A stretch of DNA of 11,424 bases from Bacillota bacterium (GTDB lineage Bacteria; Bacillota_A; Clostridia; Lachnospirales; Bianqueaceae), in assembly GCA_017420625.1 (NCBI GenBank), contig JAFOIR010000100.1, positions 1 through 11,424 on the forward strand, given 5' to 3'. Position numbers and translations under genes: made by a program. A model generated the notes under the pieces. It saw only the letters and a list, made by a program, of their open reading frames with translations, searched no databases and was not told where the DNA came from. Below, in pieces: positions 7,620 to 11,424 of this stretch. The first letter of the stretch is position 1, and each line of letters starts with the position of its first letter.

Positions 7620-7641
7620 TTTTCACAACTTATGTGTATTA

Positions 7642-7670
7642 ATTATATGACAGCAGGTCTTTCTTGTCAA
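7642..7670 (-). promoter_or_regulatory. Perfect sigma-A promoter of the permease operon
   Basis: On the minus strand the consensus -35 TTGACA (7670-7665) and consensus -10 TATAAT (7647-7642) are separated by 17 bases. The predicted start is near 7635, giving an untranslated leader of about 145 nt. So strong a core promoter suggests that control acts through a repressor or the leader. Confidence 0.92.
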
Positions 7671-7695
7671 CATTGAACAAAACTTTTTCTTTTTT

Positions 7696-7724
7696 TTGGC
7701 AGGATTATACCGATATGATATAAT
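7696..7724 (+). promoter_or_regulatory. Sigma-A promoter of the fucosidase gene
   Basis: The -35 TTGGCA (7696-7701) and -10 TATAAT (7719-7724) are 17 bases apart. The predicted start near 7731 leaves about 36 nt to the ATG, including the GGGAGGAG ribosome binding site at about 7752-7759. It is divergent from the permease promoter; the two -35 boxes are about 25 bp apart, so one regulator bound between them could control both. Confidence 0.88.
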
Positions 7725-7766
7725 AGAAATGCAATCAAATAACATATTTCCGGGAGGAGTGCTGCA

Positions 7767-9062
7767 ATGTCTGCCTACACTCAGAATCTGACCGCTTATG
7801 AAGATCAAATCGCGAGGACCAGAGATCAACGGATGGCATGGTGGAGAAAGGCCCGGTTTGGCATGTTTATTCACTATGGTCTTTACTCAGTGATCGGAAG
7901 ACACGAATGGGCCATGTCGATGGAAGGGATCGATGTCAAAGATTATGAGAAAGCTGCTGACTGCTTCCATCCCAAAGAGGGCTGCTGCCGTGAATGGGTA
8001 CGTCTTGCGAAACAGGCCGGAATGAAATATGCCGTTCTGACTACACGGCATCATGAGGGCTTTTCTCTCTGGGATTCTGCTGTCAATCCCTACAACAGCG
8101 TCAATTACGGTCCCCACAGAGATATCGTTCGTGAATTTGTGGATGCTTGCCGTGAGGAAGGTTTATGGATCGGATTTTACAGTTCTCTTATGGACTGGCA
8201 TCACCCGGATGGTGCCCGCTGTGCGGATGATCTGTCAGCCCGCCGCCGATTCCTTGACTACATTGAAGCACTGAATACAGAGCTGCTTACGCAGTATGGC
8301 AAGATCGATATTCTCTGGTATGATGTACCGGATCCCATGGTGAATGCTGAAGAGTGGGATTCTCTTATGCGCAATCAGCGTCTGCGCGCTCTGCAGCCGG
8401 AGATCATCATCAATGACCGCAGTCGGCTTCCCGAAGATTTCGGAACACCGGAAGGCCAGATCCGCCCGCAGGAACGAGACTGGGAAGCCTGTATGACCTT
8501 CAACGATATTTCCTGGGGCTATCTGGACGAGGAACAATCTGCAGTCTATGCCTACAATGCTCCCAGGATCCTCAGAATGCTCTGCACCTGCAGCCGAAAC
8601 GGCGGAAATCTGCTTCTCAACATCGGTCCTGCGCCGGACGGTTCTGTTCCTAAAGACGCAGTCATGCCTCTCAGACAGGTTGGAGAATGGTTAAGAACAA
8701 ACGGGGAAGCTGTCTACGGACCGCTCCTGAAAAACCCGCTTGGAGCCTCCTGGTTCAGAGGAGGCAACGGGATCACAGGAATGACCTGTGCACAAAATAA
8801 AAAGGCGGTATATCTCTGGAACTGGATCACACCGCCAAATGGCGACATGTTCCTTGCCGGTTTCGATATACCTGCCTCTTCAATCATCGAGCTTTCAACT
8901 GGTCGGGAGATTCCCTTTGACAATCTGCCTGACGGCCGAATCCATCTGATGGACCTCAGGCGTCCCTGCGGTCCTGTCGGCGTAGCCCTTTACAAAGTCA
9001 GCTTTGATCAGCCTTTCGGATCCTATCGGCCTTTTGGAAAATACCCGCAGATCACCTTTTAG
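7767..9062 (+). CDS. Alpha-L-fucosidase, glycoside hydrolase family 29
   Basis: This 431-residue protein has no signal peptide, so it is cytoplasmic. The GH29 barrel motifs appear in order: WWRKARFGMFIHYGLYS (about 25-41), HEWAMSM (about 46-52), YAVLTTRHHEGFSLWDS (about 88-104), and DILWYD (about 181-186) whose Asp186 is the expected nucleophile. The TPE motif at about 227-229 supplies Glu229 as a candidate acid/base, at the spacing seen in the family. WEACMTFNDISWGY and NGGNLLLNIGPAPDG follow. The rest is a beta-sandwich-like tail, so the protein is about the usual size for a single-domain member. It would release L-fucose from imported oligosaccharides. The gene is divergent from the sugar permeases and shares their promoter region. 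Its TAG stop overlaps the stop of the convergent gene. Linkage preference cannot be assigned from sequence alone. Confidence 0.93.
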   Translation: MSAYTQNLTAYEDQIARTRDQRMAWWRKARFGMFIHYGLYSVIGRHEWAMSMEGIDVKDYEKAADCFHPKEGCCREWVRLAKQAGMKYAVLTTRHHEGFSLWDSAVNPYNSVNYGPHRDIVREFVDACREEGLWIGFYSSLMDWHHPDGARCADDLSARRRFLDYIEALNTELLTQYGKIDILWYDVPDPMVNAEEWDSLMRNQRLRALQPEIIINDRSRLPEDFGTPEGQIRPQERDWEACMTFNDISWGYLDEEQSAVYAYNAPRILRMLCTCSRNGGNLLLNIGPAPDGSVPKDAVMPLRQVGEWLRTNGEAVYGPLLKNPLGASWFRGGNGITGMTCAQNKKAVYLWNWITPPNGDMFLAGFDIPASSIIELSTGREIPFDNLPDGRIHLMDLRRPCGPVGVALYKVSFDQPFGSYRPFGKYPQITF

Positions 9063-9634
9063 AGCGTGAGTGCCCATTCCTCCATCGTAAGCTCTTTTTC
9101 GACTTTTCCTTCCTTTGGCTCAGCGTCCTCTTTCTCAGCTTTTTCCTTCTTTTGTACCGGAGGATCCTGGTTTTTCCCCACTTTGGAAACATTGACCCAT
9201 TCGCCAAGATTCTCGGAAGTTTCCATTTTCCACGTAGAGCCATCCGCTATCGTTATATATTCCGAATTCTCTTCCGAAGTAGGTTCTTCTGATCCATTCT
9301 TCAGACTCTCGACGAACTGCTCAGAGTTTTCCATACTTTCCAGGAACAGATGCTTCATCTTATGAGATGCCTTAATGACAGTTCCCGGGCTCTGCAGATA
9401 CTCGGCAACCGCTCTCGGATCACTGGCGATCCGCTGAAAGACAGGATCATCCATGATATCTTTGATAGATTCAGCCATGTTGGAGAGATTAAAGCCGACA
9501 TCCGTATACATTTTAACGGTAGCAGCGATCATCATGGCCAGGATTTCGGAATTCTTCCGCATGATCTTGCCCATCCGAGCTTTCTTCAGCTTTTCTTCAA
9601 TAAACTTTTTCCATTTTTTCTGATTTTCTGTCAA
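9059..9634 (-). CDS. Protein of unknown function, 191 residues, TTG start, downstream of STAS gene
   Basis: I do not recognise this protein. The N-terminus is strongly basic (KKWKKFIEEKLKKAR). Residues about 30-80 are helical and contain DDPVFQRIASDPRAVAEYL, a spaced Asp-Pro pattern that loosely recalls STI1-like helical repeats. Residues about 127-150 (ITIADGSTWKM ... GEWVNVSK) look like a small beta segment. The C-terminus is Lys/Glu-rich and probably disordered. There is no signal peptide or membrane span. The start is TTG at 9634: it is the first start codon after the STAS stop, and GGGAGAG lies about 13 nt upstream; ATG at residue 21 is the alternative. The gene is in the same frame as the STAS gene, nine codons (27 nt) after its stop codon, and probably shares its transcript. 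Its TAA overlaps the fucosidase TAG tail to tail. Confidence 0.7.
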   Translation of the reverse strand: MTENQKKWKKFIEEKLKKARMGKIMRKNSEILAMMIAATVKMYTDVGFNLSNMAESIKDIMDDPVFQRIASDPRAVAEYLQSPGTVIKASHKMKHLFLESMENSEQFVESLKNGSEEPTSEENSEYITIADGSTWKMETSENLGEWVNVSKVGKNQDPPVQKKEKAEKEDAEPKEGKVEKELTMEEWALTL

Positions 9635-9658
9635 AGTCGTTTTTTCTCTCCCTGGTGA

Positions 9659-9970
9659 TTATTCAAACTTGAATAGCCTGGTAAATCCGGTAATCTCAAA
9701 AACTTCCATTACCGCTTTGCTGACATTTCTTGCAATCAGAACACCATGCTTCTGGCGCATATCCATATATACATGTCGGAAGGCACGAAGACCGGCACTG
9801 GAAACATATTCCAGTTTTCCCATATCCAGGACAAGTGTCTCGAACTGGGGAACCAGAGAAACCAGGATATTTTCAACTTCCTGTGAATTCGTTGCATCGA
9901 TGTATCCGATCAGATGCAGTTCGCCTTCGGTTCCATGTTTGATCAGATTCATATCCATATTAATTTCCAT
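9659..9970 (-). CDS. STAS-domain protein (SpoIIAA-like anti-sigma factor antagonist)
   Basis: From the ATG at 9970 the protein has 103 residues, the length of a single STAS domain. The first strand is MNLIKHGTEGELHLIGYID. The central LVLDMGKLEYVSSAGLRAF motif (about residues 47-64) carries Ser57/Ser58 at the position that is phosphorylated by the partner kinase in SpoIIAA/RsbV proteins. The last helix is NVSKAVMEVFEITGFTRLF. Such proteins release sigma factors or other targets from anti-sigma kinases; no kinase or sigma gene is adjacent. A GTG at 9994 would add eight residues (MPPAEGGG), but those are encoded by a GC palindrome and I consider them non-coding. The AAGGCGG ribosome binding site lies inside that palindrome. 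An unknown gene follows in the same frame. An IS110 element lies just upstream. Confidence 0.88.
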   Translation of the reverse strand: MEINMDMNLIKHGTEGELHLIGYIDATNSQEVENILVSLVPQFETLVLDMGKLEYVSSAGLRAFRHVYMDMRQKHGVLIARNVSKAVMEVFEITGFTRLFKFE

Positions 9971-9973
9971 TCC

Positions 9974-9992
9974 GCCGCCTTCGGCTGGCGGC
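9974..9992. repeat. GC-rich palindrome at the STAS gene start
   Basis: GCCGCC (9974-9979) and GGCGGC (9987-9992) form a perfect 6-bp stem with a 7-base loop. In the STAS mRNA the stem covers the only plausible Shine-Dalgarno sequence (AAGGCGG), so it may dampen translation. Its REP-like character beside an IS110 element is notable, because some IS110 relatives insert at such palindromes. Confidence 0.75.
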
Positions 9993-10011
9993 ACAAATAG
10001 TGATGAAAGTA

Positions 10012-10040
10012 TCGACTGCCTTCCACGCTGTGCCTATAAT
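10012..10040 (+). promoter_or_regulatory. Candidate promoter of the IS leader RNA
   Basis: A perfect -10 TATAAT lies at 10035-10040. The -35 candidate TCGACT (10012-10017), spaced by 17 bases, matches the consensus at four of six positions. In IS110-type elements the complete promoter is often assembled only when the ends join, so a weak -35 at an integrated copy would be expected. The predicted start is about 10046. The opposite strand has a weaker TTGTAG-N16-TATTAT that could serve the STAS gene. Confidence 0.5.
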
Positions 10041-10045
10041 AAAAG

Positions 10046-10208
10046 CGAGAAGCTATACTACAAAGCACGGGGAGGTGAGTCGTAAAAACTCTCTCGTTTT
10101 AGACAGCATATTAATCAGTGTAAGTTCCACCTTCCAAGCACAAATAAGTGGCTCTATCAGACCGTACACTAAGAATTGTTTTAACTCTTGTTAAATGTGT
10201 GGTGGAAC
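10046..10208 (+). ncRNA. Candidate bridge RNA of the IS110 element
   Basis: This is an approximately 165-nt non-coding leader between a TATAAT box and the transposase gene. A first stem pairs CGAGA (10046-10050) with TCTCG (10092-10096). Inside it is GAGT (10077-10080)/ACTC (10088-10091). A second domain is closed by GTTCCACC (10124-10131) with GGTGGAAC (10201-10208), a perfect 8-bp stem, and contains TTTAAC-TCTT-GTTAAA (10180-10195). AGTGTA (10117-10122)/TACACT (10165-10170) is an alternative pairing. In the IS110 group such left-end RNAs guide the recombinase by pairing with target and donor DNA. Assignment rests on position, size and foldability, not on a covariance model. Confidence 0.55.
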
Positions 10209-10249
10209 AGTCAATGGCTTCTCTCACTTTTTAGAAAGGAGCGTTGCCC

Positions 10250-11424
10250 ATGAAAGTTGTTTATCAGACCTGCTGTGGCGTCGATGTTCACAAGTCTTTT
10301 CTCGTTGCCACAATCATCAAAACCACTTCCGGAGTTCAGCCTTCCTATCAAAAGAAGCGCTTCTCCACCTTTAACAATTCCATTCTTGAGTTTAAGAAAT
10401 GGCTGTTGGACAATTCCTGTCGTGATATCTGCATGGAATCTACCGGTAAATACTGGGTACCTGTGTTCAACCTTTTGGAAGACGAGATCAACGTCACCAT
10501 CGCCAACCCCAAATGGGTTAAGGCTGTCAAAGGGAACAAGGATGACACCAAGGATTCCAAGTGGATTGGGGATCTGTTCAGACTTGGGCTTGTGCCCGGA
10601 AGCTATATACCGTGTAAAGAGATCCGTATCCTCAGGGAGTTCACGAGATACCGGTATAAACTGACTTCCTGCAGAAGTAGCGAGAAGAATCGATTTCAAA
10701 ATGCGCTTACTGTCTGTAATGTCGCATTGGATTCGGTTGTTTCCGATATTTTCGGGAAATCAGCCACCTCTGTGATCGATTACCTCCTCGAACAGTCCGA
10801 CAATTCCATCAACCACGAAGAAATATCCTCCAGACTACTTCGTTCACTCAAGAAGAAGTCCGAGAGTGTCATTGAATCCATCGAAGGTTATCAGATGACT
10901 GATTCCCAGAAATATCGCATGCGTCTTGTCCACGCACACATGGATTATATCACATCAACAATCTCCGATATAGACTCAATGATTAATTCGTTGGTCGAAC
11001 CTTATGATAATGCTGTCAAGTTACTGTGTACCATTCCCGGAGTTGATCGCAACAGTGCGATAACTATAATCTCCGAGATTGGCACGGATATGACACAGTT
11101 TTCCAATTCCAAGCGTTTATGTTGCTGGGCTGGCCTGACTCCGGGTAATAATGAGTCAGCTGGTAAGAAGAAATCTGTTCGGATCACACGTGCCGGTGTC
11201 TACCTCAAACCTGCATTGGTACAAGTTGCCTATGCAGCCGTGAAATCAGACAAGTCTCCTTACTACAAAGCCAAATATGAGCGCATCATGAAACGTCGTG
11301 GTAAGAAACGCGCCATCATTGCGATCGCCAGGATGATCCTTACTGCCGCCTATCAAATGCTGTCTACAGGCGAGGTGTGGAATCCTACCGATCTTTACAA
11401 GATTGATATGCCTGAACCCCTCAA
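10250..11424 (+). CDS. IS110-family transposase (DEDD recombinase), C-terminus cut by window edge
   Basis: The frame is open from the ATG at 10250 to the right edge (391 codons plus two bases); family members are about 400 residues, so little is missing. The N-terminal RuvC-like DEDD domain shows CCGVDVHKS (Asp12), CMESTGKYW (Glu63) and KGNKDDTKDS (Asp99 and Asp102, the DxxD pair). A helical, lysine-rich middle follows. The C-terminal Tnp domain starts with LLCTIPGVDRNSAITIISEIG (about 258-278). It continues with FSNSKRLCCWAGLTPGNNES, where Ser303 is the candidate nucleophilic serine, and KKKSVRITRAG. The catalytic residues appear intact, so the element may be active. GAAAGGAG (10234-10241) lies 8 nt before the ATG. 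Together with a left-end RNA, such enzymes catalyse excision through a circle and RNA-guided insertion. Confidence 0.95.
   Translation, partial: MKVVYQTCCGVDVHKSFLVATIIKTTSGVQPSYQKKRFSTFNNSILEFKKWLLDNSCRDICMESTGKYWVPVFNLLEDEINVTIANPKWVKAVKGNKDDTKDSKWIGDLFRLGLVPGSYIPCKEIRILREFTRYRYKLTSCRSSEKNRFQNALTVCNVALDSVVSDIFGKSATSVIDYLLEQSDNSINHEEISSRLLRSLKKKSESVIESIEGYQMTDSQKYRMRLVHAHMDYITSTISDIDSMINSLVEPYDNAVKLLCTIPGVDRNSAITIISEIGTDMTQFSNSKRLCCWAGLTPGNNESAGKKKSVRITRAGVYLKPALVQVAYAAVKSDKSPYYKAKYERIMKRRGKKRAIIAIARMILTAAYQMLSTGEVWNPTDLYKIDMPEPL

Larger units (their letters stand above)
10010..11424 (+). mobile_element. IS110-family insertion sequence, left part, running off the right edge
   Basis: The element is recognised by its DEDD-type transposase and by the long structured non-coding stretch before it, the arrangement of the IS110 group proper. 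IS110 elements lack terminal inverted repeats, so the left boundary cannot be read directly. It should lie between the STAS start (about 9995) and the TATAAT at 10035. The right end is outside the window. Confidence 0.75.

Noticed and set aside
7444..7626. 60-codon minus-strand frame across the permease leader, from GTG at 7626
   Set aside because: It begins only a few bases after the predicted transcript start without a ribosome site. Only a shorter version from 7563 has a plausible site, and that is listed as a finding, not a gene.
9669..10085. 138-codon plus-strand frame opposite STAS
   Set aside because: It is antisense to a clear STAS domain and crosses the palindrome and IS boundary.
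10041..10100. Intrinsic terminator ending in TTTT at 10097-10100
   Set aside because: The stem is interrupted and A/T-rich, no gene upstream on the plus strand needs ending, and it fits better as the 5' stem of the IS leader RNA.
10211..10699. 162-codon minus-strand frame in the transposase
   Set aside because: It is antisense to the DEDD catalytic motifs; IS110 elements are not known to need an antisense gene, and no start signals were seen.

Overview
The window looks like chromosomal DNA of a Bacillota (Firmicutes) bacterium, probably a Clostridia- or Lachnospiraceae-like gut anaerobe. The reasons are the gene order small SRP RNA - dnaX - ybaB - recR, strong GGAGG-type ribosome binding sites, consensus sigma-A promoters, LplB/LplC-type sugar permeases beside a GH29 fucosidase, and lipoprotein membrane-fusion adaptors of the kind monoderms use. 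The lineage is inferred from style and gene order, not from a database match.

Layout. (1) Positions 1-2549, minus strand: two consecutive lipoprotein adaptor genes. The second has a very long coiled coil interrupted by an acidic Ser/Glu/Gly-rich segment and runs off the left edge. (2) 2597-5379, minus strand: a housekeeping unit with a consensus promoter, SRP RNA (ffs), dnaX, ybaB/ebfC and recR, closed by a hairpin terminator. (3) 5397-5629: intergenic DNA with a 79-nt imperfect hairpin and a 47-bp tandem repeat that copies the 3' end of the next gene. (4) 5608-7490, minus strand: two CUT1 sugar ABC permeases, with no substrate-binding protein or ATPase gene in the window. (5) 7491-7766: a divergent control region with two sigma-A promoters and a structured leader for the permeases. 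(6) 7767-9062, plus strand: a cytoplasmic GH29 alpha-L-fucosidase. (7) 9059-9970, minus strand: a STAS-domain protein followed by an unrecognised 191-residue protein. (8) About 10010-11424, plus strand: an IS110-family insertion sequence. Its transposase (391 codons visible) runs off the right edge and is preceded by a structured non-coding segment of the kind that encodes a bridge RNA.

How the genes work together. The SRP RNA/dnaX/ybaB/recR unit serves protein targeting, replication and recombination. Import of a fucose-containing saccharide by the divergent permeases would feed the cytoplasmic fucosidase. The adaptor pair presumably works with an export ABC transporter encoded beyond the left edge. 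The IS110 element lies just upstream of the STAS gene and may have separated it from its original promoter.

The most interesting part is 9974-10249. It holds a GC-rich palindrome over the STAS start, a 9-bp sequence shared between the flank and the IS leader, and a foldable leader RNA candidate of about 165 nt that starts just after a perfect TATAAT. This is what a bridge-RNA-guided IS110 recombinase would be expected to carry.
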